Source: Priapulus caudatus (taxonomy: Eukaryota > Priapulida > Priapulimorpha > Priapulimorphida > Priapulidae). Taken from it: a stretch of DNA of 24,182 nucleotides. The position numbers and the translations under genes were made by a program. Location of the stretch: contig NW_014577104.1 in assembly GCF_000485595.1 (NCBI RefSeq), forward strand, positions 350,584 to 374,765. The letters are read 5' to 3'. The notes under the pieces were generated by a model. The model worked only from the letters and a program-made list of their open reading frames with translations, had not been told where the DNA came from and did no database searches. Shown piece by piece: positions 9,279-21,300 of this stretch (position 1 is its first letter; the number at the start of each line of letters is the position of its first letter).

Positions 9279-11815
9279 TGGACACATGGGAGGGGCTCAC
9301 CTGTGATCGACAGAGCGACGCACTCTCCGGCACGATGCCACGGATATTGCTTGTAGCCATGGCAACGGCTACATCTACTTTGACTGCGTGCGAGAGTCCT
9401 TTTGTAAGGTGCCATTTAACATCGAGCATTGGATCAAGAATAGTTATAGTTGTTGTCTGGACATGGTGCTGTCACGCACCTGTGACCATCTTGAATGTCT
9501 GTGACTGGTGAATGGTGTAAAATGGAAATTTGCCACTGCCTCGCACTTTGTTTTATGTATGCAGGCTTTATGGATGCTGTATTTATACGTTTGAATGGGT
9601 CCCTCGATTCGTATAGTCTGTTGATGCATTTTCGGGTGTTCAATTCTGAATTCATAAAACTCATTTCAGGGCTTTTTTCATCACGTTTACTTCACCTTCT
9701 TGCCAAGATTCATATTTCTAATAAGAAATCACGTACGACACTTGTTGCTTAATTTTACAAAAATAGGATGCGTAGTAGGCCAATCACAGTGCAGTGCATA
9801 TTGTGATTATGGATTAATTAATTGGCACAGAGATGCAGTGCCTAATCGACAGGCTTATATTAACTTTAGTAAAATAATTTTTTTTAAGGTTATCACATGA
9901 TATATGTTATGTAAAGTGCTACGTAGTGCTTATTTACTTTGAAATTTACGTTAAAATGTATGAGATAGCGAGTTTTACCATTCTTTGATTTCGGCTACCA
10001 TCTCGGCAAGCTGATATTGGTGTATATCTGTTTGAAATGAGCATTTTTTTATGTCGCACGACGACACAAGGACATTTCCTTGGACTTGCTCGAAACACGA
10101 AAGGTTGTGACAGAAAGCGTTTGTGACGGGTGATCTTCTGCAGGTGATGAATTATGTGCTAAACATCTGTACCTGCCTGTGCTATTTCCTCGAATAACAA
10201 GGATGTGGCATCTTCTGCTCTCAACTCCCACATTGTCGCTATTGGTGTTATATACTAGTAAAAACGAAATCACTTGAAACATGTAGATCTGAGGGTTTTC
10301 TCACCCATTCCATTTCGGGAAGTGTACATAGTTGGGGAATCTCTTGAATAGTCGGGAATCTACACGTAAACGAGCATGTAGAAACTTGTATATAATGAAC
10401 TGCATGTCTAGACGGGTGCCCACTCTGCAGAATTTTGACTTCGCTGAGAAACTTGTGGTTGAAATTCACTTGTCGTGAACATACGGGATAGATGGCTGTT
10501 AAATATCCCTTGAGTCTAGAACGCGATTCTATTAATCACTGAATTACAATACGACCGAGAGGTCCAATCAGGAGCCGTTTTATGTTCACCAACTCGCTGC
10601 ACGTCCGTGTAAATGAAATTGGCTGACTGGACATTTCGCGACCGCAGCCCTGTTGGCTGTGAGTCGTCTTTGCCAGTTGGAGAGGGTGCTGGCTATGTTA
10701 GCACTACTTTCAGTGTAACTCTAAACGCACTCTGGTCAACTCTTAGGCCTCAGTGAAGCTGAAGTTGCCACGAGGCAAATTTATTCATAAAACGCCACGT
10801 TAAACATTGCTAGGGTTATATGGTGCAGCGATAGTGCTTTACAGAGTACAATTTCATCATTCACAATTCAGTGATTGCTGTGGTCAGTGGGCAGTATTGC
10901 TAAATCAAAAATTCTAATTTCGTCTCACCTTAGGGTGGACCACAGCTTCATGATGAATAACCTCACGTAAATGCAGTAAATAGAAACGTATACTGTGATG
11001 CGTTTCTCTCGATTTGCTCTTGGTTTGCCCGTAGCCATGCCAGCCCACCACAATGTCCTGTATCGATGCATATATTTAAAGGAGTTAAAAAGTATGCGGA
11101 TGTTATTCAATAATAACTTATCTTTAATAAGTGTTTACACAAAAAAGAAATCTCAATAGGTTTTAGTGTTAATGAGGCATTAATAAAGCTCTAGAAAGAA
11201 GCTCTCTGTAAATAAAAATCATTGAATTTTTGTGCAAGGCAAGTAAAATGTACTGGTAATATTTTGCTAAACTTCATGGAATAGAACATGCCTAAAAAGT
11301 AAAAATACAATTTGGGTTGTATCTTGGCCAACAATCAATAGAAATCATGTCACATCCATTAATTACAATCAACCAACTTCGTACATCCACTGATTTTTGC
11401 GTGACCTGCACAAGTTGCGTAGGATAACCTTCACCTAATGTATAGAGTGTTTGAGTGAATGAATATTTTGCTGTATATCAACAGTGAACATACAAGTATA
11501 AGTTTTGTAAGCCCTGAGGCAACTGATATGTAAAGTGTTGTGGGTATTTTTGTAAAAGCTTACATTGATCATTACGAGAAAAAAAGTGAAAGTGCAACTG
11601 TCCAAATAAAATCATCACGTTTATATATATCTATATCTATCGTATTACTTAATTATGCTTGTGCTATCGTAACACTGGTAAATTTTCCAAAGGTTTGCAT
11701 GTCCGAGCAGAAGAACGATGATGGCAGTGTGCTTGCACTGTCATTCCTGCGGGTTGTTTTATCAGGATAGGATTCTTGTCTCGCACGATGGATAATCGTG
11801 TCACCAAGATAACAA
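9279..11815. other. Intergenic region downstream of SNX17
   Basis: Includes the SNX17 3' UTR start. No poly(A) signal is seen close to the stop; an AATAAA at 11182 is about 1.9 kb away. No conserved coding block, RNA gene or clear transposon was recognised. Open frames here are short and lack protein-like composition. Confidence 0.5.
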
Positions 11816-11857
11816 CAGGAGTAGATAATAGAGACTAATCTCTATTATCTACTCCTG
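11816..11857. repeat. Perfect foldback hairpin (19-bp arms, 4-base loop)
   Basis: CAGGAGTAGATAATAGAGA, loop CTAA, then its exact reverse complement. The outer CAGGAGT/ACTCCTG motif recurs at 12615 and at the split palindrome near 506. Confidence 0.9.
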
Positions 11858-12614
11858 ATAACAATATCAAATACTGGAATTTCCAGGCCCGAGAAAAAAC
11901 ATATTGGATTGACGGGTCCGTCTCTCGACTCTAGCCTAATGATAAAATTGCTATATTTCATCATATGTTTATTTTTAATATTTCACTGTATCGTATTATC
12001 AGGTATTATTATTGGTGTGTGAATGATTCGTTGGCATAGTTATTATGTATATATGTATACGTCTGCCTATCCCATTCTTTTCTGGGTACTTTTCCATGTA
12101 GCTTTTGCAGTTTTATAATCACGAAAACAGTGCTAGACAGGTATCGTGAAAACAATCGTTGTCTCTCACCAAAGACAATATATGCGGTCTTTGCTATCAC
12201 CTCTTTCGCGCACGCATATGCCCAAGAGTGAGTAAGAGTGAGCGAGTGAAGAAGGGAGGGAGGAAGGGGCGAGAGAAGGTGAGGTTGAGACGAAATTGGA
12301 TTGTAAGGAGGGGAAAACCATTGCCGATTTGTATCCTATAGGTGTCTTGCGCAGCTAGGACTATTTTGATGAAATAAATTGATATAAATTACAGTGTACA
12401 TCTGTCTATTTGATATAACACATATGTCGAATAACAACACTGCACATTCAATTGGTCTGCATACTACATTCAGTTTTAATATCATGCATACAATTCCTTG
12501 GACTACAGCCCTGACTAGGATGTTGGAAGCGTGAATGTCGTAGATTGTATGACCTTTATGGTATACACATACAAACAGGGCAAAACCCGTGATCTCCAAT
12601 ACATCTCACATAAC

Positions 12615-12657
12615 ATCAGGAGTGAAGAAAAACAAGTTGTTTTTATTCACACCTGAT
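12615..12657. repeat. Foldback hairpin (20-bp arms, two mismatches)
   Basis: ATCAGGAGTGAAGAAAAACA, loop AGT, then the near-complement ending CACACCTGAT. It shares the ATCAGGAGTG start and a following AAC with the other foldbacks. Confidence 0.8.
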
Positions 12658-13397
12658 AACAAATATTACAAGTCTGAATAAAATAACACGCATGCACACT
12701 AACCTTCATATTTATGAGTTTTCAAAGGACGGCTGCATGTTCAGTATCACATGCTGTTCATGTAAATAGCAAGAGGTGGTTTTATATATAGTCAATATAT
12801 GAAATAAATATGAATAAATATGTAATTATGTATAAGTTTTTACCTACTAATGGACCATTCATAATTACCAACATTATCACTGTCATTAACATTAACATTA
12901 TTACAGTTTTAGAAACACAAATAAACGTTAATTTGTGCTTTCTGGCCACATCTAAAAATCGACATATTATTTTATCTGCCCAGTGAGGGGAGGGCATCAT
13001 CAAAAAGTATGGTATGTACAATGTACGCTAGTAACAATGTTGATAAATCTGATAGGGAACTCTAAATTGTTTACAAACTGCTGGGCTTTGTTAATATAGC
13101 AACACAGAACAAAGCAAAATGCTGTGATTCCAGTAAAAAAATTGTCACAAATTGTGACTATTTACTACTGATATTATAGATACTGACTTCAGTGTTGCAC
13201 ACTCAAATAACTAATAACTAAATTCAATAAACGACGTAAGGAGTCCTATTTCTGTAGTTCCTGTGTTGGCATGGTCCATTATAAGTATAAACTAGAATAA
13301 ATAGTCTTTGCGCGAAAAATATTGCACATCATGGCATATCCACATGGAATATGGAGTACAGCACACTATATCCTACCGTACCGTACCCATTTACTCA
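12658..13397. other. Intergenic region between foldback and pyrimidine tract
   Basis: AT-rich, no coding or RNA feature recognised. It should include the CEP89 3' UTR, but no convincing poly(A) signal was found on the minus strand close to the stop. Confidence 0.45.
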
Positions 13398-13479
13398 CTC
13401 TCTCCCTCCCTTCCTCTCTCTCTTTCTCCCTTCCCCTCTATTTCTCTCTCTCTCTTTCCTTCCCCCCCCCACCCCCCCT
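13398..13479. repeat. Homopyrimidine tract next to the CEP89 stop
   Basis: Forty-two consecutive C/T bases (13398-13439), one A, thirty more (13441-13470), one A, then seven C and T. On the CEP89 transcript strand this is a purine-rich 3' UTR beginning about 18 bases after the stop. Confidence 0.9.
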
Positions 13480-13496
13480 ATACATTCATGCTACTT

Positions 13497-13677
13497 CTAG
13501 GCTGTCTCAAAAAGCAGTGACCTGAGATCCTCACTGATGTTCAGTCTGCCACCACTGTTACTGCGATTTGCACCACTGTTGTTCAACGAGTGCAAGGTCC
13601 TTCCAAGAGTGTCCTGCATGCGTCTATTCTCAGATGTCGCTGCTTTCCATACTGCCTCTAGCTCTGCCTCAATGCTC
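13497..13677 (-). CDS. CEP89: CEP89 terminal coding exon
   Basis: Reads SIEAELEAVWKAATSENRRM then QDTLGRTLHSLNNSG and ends LRSLLFETA-TAG. It aligns with [27 protein letters not shown] in segments, a strong CEP89 C-terminal signature. Acceptor ACCTCCAG; one base completes the preceding codon, so the upstream donor should be phase 2. Confidence 0.92.
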
Positions 13678-15337
13678 CTGGAGGTGATCAACAATAGATA
13701 TTTACTATATATACCATACATACCTATACACCGTAGACACCTATAATATATAGATAACTAAGATCAACATGGTAGTGACATCTGGTGGACATTGTCGAGA
13801 GTTGCTCCAATAAAACTTTCATAGGGGGCGCTAACAATCCTTTGGCCGTTTAGTAAAGTGACTCATCATCATCATAGTAAAACTCGCATAAGTCGACACT
13901 TTTGGGACCATCATATTTGTGTCGACTTACGAAAATGCGTAAGTCGTCATTTTGTCGACTTAAACAATGTATGTAATGCGCGTATACACTGTATTAGCGC
14001 TGAGAAGGTCTATGTCCCCCAGGGTACTGCCAGAACGTACCCTGGTACTATCTAATATGCCGGACCGTACCTCGCCTACTCCACTAACGAGTCTAGGGAG
14101 TCGCCTACGCCTACTCCCTAACCCTAACCATATCAGATAGTGACCAGGTACGCTTCCGGCAGTACCCTGGGGGACATAGAACCTATGAGCTGTATTAGCT
14201 GCCTTGCGTAGCAGGACATTTGCAGTGCACGTCTGCCAAATTTTCTTGGAACACTTGCTCTGAAAAAAATAGGGAATTCCGCGAGGCCGTGCTCTGGAAC
14301 AAACTAGTTAGTACTGAATAGCCAGAATTAATTTTCAGGGAGTCACACGGACTCCTGCATATGTCAAATCAGGGAGTCCGACAGAAAATTAGGGAGTATT
14401 TGACTCGATCTGGACTCGCCGTTAATTGTTGCACCCTGCTTTGGGCTGCATACACTATATACACTATATTAATACACATGTATACCAGTGGGGATCTGCG
14501 GGGTGTGCGAGCTGCGAGCTGAAAAAAACAATGCGTCCTAGCAAACAAATGCGGATTCAAACAATCCGTCTTGCAGACAGCCAGCTCGTGTATTCCTGAC
14601 CGCCTACACTGCGCATCGGCTCATTTCCGATGTTGACTTACAGATGGGAAATTACTGTTGTTTGTTTTACATGGGACCTGTCTGAGGGCATGACTTGTAC
14701 ATTAATGACGACTTGTAAATGTCGACTTAGGCGGGGCTATTCCAATGGATTTACTATGAGAGCGAATCGGACATTGACTTCCATGTCAACTTACGCGAAA
14801 TTGACGACTTAGACGATGTCGACTTACGCCGAGTTTTACTGTACTGTTTATATGCTCTGCCAGTTCTCTGTCAAATTAACAATCAATACGAATAAATTCA
14901 TACTTTTTTTTCACCTGACTGCGGAGTAGTTATCTGGTCTTGTTTCTCTGCCAGCCATTTGTCTAAGCAATTGAAATTTCTCGTTGGTATTCATGCTGAT
15001 GAGCCTGCTGTTCCTTCTGCTGTGCCTGCATCTGCTAAGGCAATAAAAAATCGTAATAAAATAAAGCATTAGCATATAAAACCATGCACACAGTGAGCAT
15101 GCAGTAGCACAAATGAGAATAACTTCGTGAAATCCTACCTATGTTGCAGTTTACAGGAAAACTCTTCCGAAATCACATCAACCAATCCCAAACCCGACTT
15201 ACATGAATAGCTTCACTACCATCAATGATTGCCATACTGACGGCTAAATGATACTGACTGATACTGTTTTAAAATTTTCATGTTAGGTATGAGAATAGAA
15301 GAAGTTTTATATATATATATATACATATATATATATC

Positions 15338-15378
<41 letters not shown>

Positions 15379-18300
15379 TATATCATACCTCTCTGCGACG
15401 GATCAAGTTTTCTGGGCCGCTTCTGTCTTGTATAACTGTAGAAGGATTATTAAAAATTTTAGATGTAAATTATTATGGTATGGATATACCCCTGGACACC
15501 AATCTATATTGAATCCAATATATATTTGATACAATGCACAATTCAAAACACACAGACTGCCAATGCTCATGGGCAAACTAAATCATGCTGCAGCAAATGT
15601 TGTTTGCTTGCAGACGAATAATTGTCGACTTAATCGAACAGAACAGTCTTCAACACATTTTATCGGTTAGAGTTTATCAATGGGGTTAGCCGCTAGCTTT
15701 TCGCGCCAGGGTGCGCAGCGGGAGTTAGAGGTGTTACAACGATTGCGCAACGAACGAGTCAGTTGTAAAGATACAGGAATCATAGCGATATAACCAAGTT
15801 TAAAATGCTTTCGTACTGTTGTGTTCCTGGTTGTAAGTCGCGCTAAAGCTGGTCATAAGTTTCCAGCTAACCCGAATCTGAACTATTAAATGGAGGGTTT
15901 GCTGTGAGGAGAGTTGAGAAACGACGAAAAACCAGCATCATGTCAGATAGAGCGAATTATGGTTCAGAATCTGTTTGCTAGTAAAGGACGTGCATGTAAA
16001 CACGCGTCAATGCTCAAAGGAAAATCCCAACTTAATGCAAGGACGTTGTTAGGGATAGACGTATCGCATCTAAGAGGATTCATGTAGAGAGGGTCATTGG
16101 TCTAAGCCAAGGCATATAAAATATTAAAAGAGATCTTGCCCATCAGAAGATTCTTCCGGTGGAAGAATTGTTAAGGTGTGCTTTATGATTTCAACTTTAG
16201 GCGAGCTATTGTAGCAGTAATGCCTAGTGTCTGTAGTAAAATGGCTGCGTTTTAGAAATAAAGATATACATAATTTGTATATGCAACTGAGTCTTTGTAG
16301 CTTTACTAATCTCAATAAACATATTACATAACTCCTGAGCACACACAAAAGAAAAACAACCCACTTCACATATGCACCACTAATATCACCGTGAATCTCA
16401 ATAAACATTATTACATAACTCCTCAGCACACACAAAAGAATAAACACCCACTTCACATATGGACGCAAGCACACACGTACGCATGCACGTACCCACGCAC
16501 GCACGCACCCACGCACGCACACACTTGTACGTGCGCACATGTACGTGCACACGCACGCACGCCACGCACCCAACACCGTGGACGTGCACACGCACGCACG
16601 CATGCACACACGTGTACCTGCCACACGCACGACTGCACGTACATGTATGACCACACGCACACGCACGAACACACGTGCACGTTTACACGCACACACGCAC
16701 GCATGCACGCATGTGTACGTACACACGCAAGCACGCACATACGTGTACGTGCAAACGCACGCACGCATGCACGCATGTGTACGTGCACACGCACGCATGC
16801 ACGCACCTGTACGTGCATACGCACGCACGCAAGCACACACATACGCATGCACGCACGGGTACGTACACACGCACGCATGCACGCACGAGTACGTGCACAC
16901 GCACGCACACACGCACGCACGCACATGTACGTGCACACGTGGACGTGCACACCCACGCACACACGCACGCATGCACGTACATGTATGACCACACGCACGC
17001 ACGCACGCACGCATGCACTTGTACGTGCACACGCACACACGCACGCACACACGTGGACGTGCACACCCACGCACGCACGCATATATATTGTCAGCGCGCA
17101 ATATAGGTGGTGTACGACAGTAGGGGCTCTTCTGCCAGGTCATACATGTACCTACATACATACATGAATCTCAATAAACATATCACATAACTCCTCAGCA
17201 CACACAAAAGAATAAACACCCACTTCACATATGCACCACTAATATCACCGTGAATCTCAATAAACATATTACATAACTCCTCAGCACACACACAAAAATA
17301 AACACCCACTTCCCCCACTCTATCCCGGATGTGCATCTGGGTACGCGGATAATCTTCACCTCTGCAGATGTGCTGCCCTCCAGCGGCAACTGTTTCTAGC
17401 GGCTAACCCCATTACATAGAATATACCAAGAACACATCTATTACGACAAGTCTAGGTGTATTGACAACAGAACGGTACTTTATAAATGTATCTACCTTGC
17501 CGTTACCCGCAAGTTATCCATCTACATACACTGCTTTTACCTATAACTTTCCTTGCTATCTGCACAACCATTACCTGAAATTTCTCCTCCATCCTCTCTA
17601 CTGATAAACTTTGCTTCATCACCTTTCCCACGATGTGCGAGTTTTGGCGCTGCTGGTTGTGTGCCTACACATGAGAGAGACGTTATGTCACAGGCCATCT
17701 TCTTTTTCACTAGCTGACACTTTAAAGTTTTAAACTTCAGACTGTCGAATGCTGTTTCTTCAAAAGTATATTATTATTTGGTATCATATAATTAGCAGAT
17801 GCAGCATGCACAATCATATTCTGTTTCTTTTTGCCTTGGAACATTATATGAGGAATACCACGGAAAGAATACGTAAAAGAAATGCAACAATATTTTAAAA
17901 TTTAATAGCTAAATATCATTCTTACCATATGAGCATATGTGTCTCTCTCTGCTATGGTCCTGTCAATCTGATAAGTAAATAATAACAACCTTTGATGAGC
18001 TTTATATAACTGACTGACACACATCCGATAAAGATTGCCAATCACATGATTTAAATATTTAACTGAAGTGGCACCATGTAAAGGGGTGGGGTTAGACGTG
18101 AAAGTGGAACTGGACATAAGGATAGGGCTAGACACAAGGATAGGTAATAACTGGAGATAGGGTTAGACATGGGGATAGGGTTAGACATTGGGATAGGGTT
18201 AGACATGGGGATAGGGTTAGACATAGAGATAGGGTTAGACATGGGGATAGGGTTAGACGTTGGGATAGGGTTAAACATGGGGATAGGGTTAGACATGGGG

Positions 18301-21300
18301 ATAGGGTTAGACATGGGGATAGGGTTAGACATAGGGATAGGGTTAGACATGGGGATAGGGTTAGACGTTGGGATAGGGTTAGACATAAGGATAGGGTTAG
18401 ACATGGGGATAGGGCTAGACATGGGGATAGGGTTGGACGTTGGGATAGGGTTAGATATGAGGATAGCGTTAGACATAGGGATAGGGTTAGACATGGGGGT
18501 AGGGCTAGACATAGGGATAGGGCTAGACATGGGGATAGGGTTAGACGTTGGGATAGGGATAGACATGAGGATAGTGTTAGACATAGGGATAGGGTTAGAC
18601 ATGAGGATAGCGTTAGACATAGGGATAGGGTTAGACATGGGGATAGAGCTAGACACAGACATAGGGCTAGACATGGGGATAGGGCTGGGAATGAGCTTGA
18701 TATTCTGAAGAGTACACGCACCGCTCTCAGTAGATTGGACAGATGCTGGCATGCTGCCAACTGCTCCATCTGCACAAGGTCAAGCTGCTGCTGGAGCCGA
18801 CTCTTCGACTTACGCAGCAGTTCCACGTCAGACACCAAGTGTCTCTTTGCCACTACCAACTCTGCCTTCTCACGTGCAAGTTTATCTCTTTCGTCCTCTA
18901 AAGCCTGTGAGCAAAAACAGCACAATGATTATAGCTAAAGCAATTCACCACAATACTCAACAAAGGTAGGCTATAGATTTAAAGTGAGGATTTCTTGATA
19001 CGTTTATGCATCAAGTGGATGTAAAGTAACTTTGCATTCTACTTCAGCCAAAGTGGATACTAATTAGTGTATTTTGGCATATTTTAATACCTGCATTTCT
19101 AACAGCGATCAAGCAGTTGTGTTAAAGGAAACATTGGTTCTTTGCCTTTACTTCTATGAACCATATAGTACACTATATGCTGTTTATAAGATCTGCTAAA
19201 TGCAATGTGTAAATTATCGTTCTATTGCAGAGATCCATGTTGGGCACTTTAGTTTTCAAGTGGAGGTGAAAACACTGAATGTATGAACCTTAATCTGACA
19301 TGCAGAGTGCTCCAGCTCTCCTTTGTGCTTTAGTTTCACATCATCTAACAGACTGAAAACAAATAAGTTCTGATAATTTATCAACTTACATCAAGATTAT
19401 AACAACTAACATCAAGAATGATAAACACAACAAGACAACATAAGACATTGCATCTTAGGTATTCAGATATAATGCAATGTAGTTTGTGCAATTTCTGTTT
19501 TGTTTTATTAATTTGATAAACCACAGCTGTTGGTAAATATATTTATATGTATAGATGTAAACAAACGTATTAATATAGCTTCCATATTATCCTGCTGGAA
19601 CCAGTCATTATAGTCAATAAAACTGCTAGTGCTGTGACTTGCTTGGTTATGGGATGTATTGCCAATTTTATGTAATCTTATTAAGGCTAATATGGGTATT
19701 AACAGAATATACAGTAAATAGTACATCCTAACTGATGCATAACTACTACTACACTCTGAGTGCTTGAAATGAAAGTGCGGTTAGAATTGCTGGAAGGATA
19801 GCTATATGTAAAAAAATTAATTAACAAATTTAATTAAGTTTCAATTCAACATCACGAAGCTAATTCACAAAAGCCATTTCAAATAACACCACCCATATGG
19901 TAGGTAGTATTGATAGCATACAGTACACCATGATTGTGCCTATTACGTTATAACTCGTCTCTTATAAACAGTGTGAGAACTATGCCTACGTTTAGTACCT
20001 ACAGATAATTCATGTGTTGCATGCACACATACACCGCAAAACATTTTAGCCCACTCAGTTATGTTTACTGTAGTAGCCAGTACCCACTTACTGCTTGAGG
20101 TCCACCACCTCGTCTGTGTGCTGTTGCATCGAGACTGCCTCATGAGTGCTCAGCATCATAACTTCATGTCTTGCCTTGAGACTGGAGTACCTGTCTGAGA
20201 CCCTCCTCAGCTCCTCCTGTATGCTTGCCCTCTCCTGTTCCACGTGGGCCAGCCTCCTCGACAGTGCAGCCACTACATGCGGTAGTAGCAGGACACAAAG
20301 ACCATCGCAGGTGTTACATCGTTACAAATAGGATTGTAATTACATAATAAGACTTTCTTTAAAAGATTCTAACCTATGGCACACATAAATGAACGTCAAA
20401 GGCACGATGGCATTCATGATGGCAAGAGGGTAGCAGAAGACAGCTAGAACAGTTACATCGACAACACCAACCAACTATTTTAAATGCAGTTTTCTGTCAT
20501 TTCCATTGACAATACAGGGAAAATTGCTGTAAAAATTGGTACGTAACATACACTTCAAAATGTTTTAAACCTTAACTTTGTAAACAGTAATTGGTGCAGA
20601 AAGCTGTATTATGCATCAACAACGTGAGGTATACATTGTACATAAATAGATTAATAAACTGTGAAGGTGGCTGCATGGCGATCAGGCCTGCTACCTGGGT
20701 AATTAGACACATTTAATTAGTAATCAGTTAAACACAGTAGCTCACCCTCCTTGACGTGTGTCTGATGCATGTCCTCGGAGCGTTCCCGCTGTCTTGCCAG
20801 CTCTCCGGTCAGCGCATGGTTCTCCGACAGAACCACCTCTGCATGCTCCTGTATCTCCTCCCTAGGAAACAGGATAATGAGATTATTTATTCCCGATGAT
20901 ATTTTTGTACTTGCTATAAATTGTTTCAGAATAACAAATTATTTGTACACACCAATCAGAAAGAGATTGGTTTAGAGAAGTCCTAGATGCCTTCTTGAGT
21001 CGGTCATTCTGCTTGATCACACTCTTGATTTTGTCATGCAAATCCTTCATTTCGTTCTGAAAGTATGTGGTATGTTATTAACGTGAATAGCAACAATAAG
21101 ACAAGATTAGGTCCGTGTGATCCATGTGATATAACGGATCGCTAGCTTTATGTCATAACGGTGTTAAGCCATGGTTTTGCAGTATTATATGGTCTCAACT
21201 TTTCTATGAAATTTCAAACAGAGAATCACCCAAGTAGAAATGAGTTATTGCAGATCAAAATTATATATTGTTATACCACAAAATTACCTAATTAGCTCAT

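Larger units (their letters stand above)
13876..14841. mobile_element. Pogo/Tc1-like DNA element, non-autonomous, with TAAGTCG repeats
   Basis: AGTAAAACTCGCATAAGTCGA at the left (first 20 bases counted from 13876) is inverted at the right as CGACTTACGCCGAGTTTTACT, followed by GTA. Several TAAGTCGACA or TAAGTCGTCA words occur beside both ends. AGTAAAACTCG ends are common in pogo/Tigger-like elements. No transposase remains. It carries a nested MITE at 13999-14190 and R1-related sequence, and sits in the last CEP89 intron. Confidence 0.65.
14032..16039. repeat. Copy A of a ~2-kb duplicated segment
   Basis: Matches 22138-24164 in the same orientation from inside the MITE, through the pogo-like right half, CEP89 exons j and i, a TA repeat, and the THAP transposon left end. 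Differences are mostly one-base gaps spread over coding and non-coding bases. Confidence 0.95.
15682..17410. mobile_element. Internally deleted THAP-DDE DNA transposon (ISL2EU/Harbinger-like)
   Basis: Ends are GGGGTTAGCCGCTAG at 15682 and its reverse complement ending at 17410; similarity extends about 55 bp inward (both reach AGAGGTG). AT dinucleotides flank both ends (15680-15681, 17411-17412), as expected for ISL2EU elements. Inside are a THAP N-terminal segment, a DDE_Tnp_4 C-terminal segment with HVERVIGLS, an AATAAA, an ~87-bp tandem repeat and the large CACG satellite. The transposase middle is missing. It lies in the CEP89 intron between exons h and i. Confidence 0.75.

Noticed and set aside
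8384-9429. Minus-strand open frames of 80-135 codons opposite SNX17 exons 12 and 13
   Set aside because: They are shadows of GC-richer exons, mutually overlapping, with no recognisable domain.
11540-11770. 76-residue plus-strand frame with a hydrophobic stretch
   Set aside because: AT-rich, no homologue recognised, no splice or start context; expected by chance.
9279-13496. tRNA or other structured RNA gene in the intergenic region
   Set aside because: No A/B box pair or cloverleaf was recognised by eye; only short foldbacks were seen.
16124-17167. Overlapping 130-345 residue open frames rich in Cys-Val-Arg or Thr-His
   Set aside because: All lie in the CACG/CATG satellite, are open in nearly every frame on both strands, and have no non-repeat conserved part. 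The right end of the minus frame merely covers transposase remnants in antisense.
16308-17311. CRISPR-like array
   Set aside because: The 87-bp copies are contiguous tandem units without unique spacers and the context is an animal intron.
18086-18690. Interstitial telomere
   Set aside because: GGGTTAG occurs once per 18-bp unit with non-telomeric spacers; no runs of pure TTAGGG.
18051-18752. GIGLDM-repeat and NPIPMS-repeat proteins
   Set aside because: The 18-bp unit is divisible by three and lacks stops, so several frames open by default. The only real coding here is CEP89 exon f.
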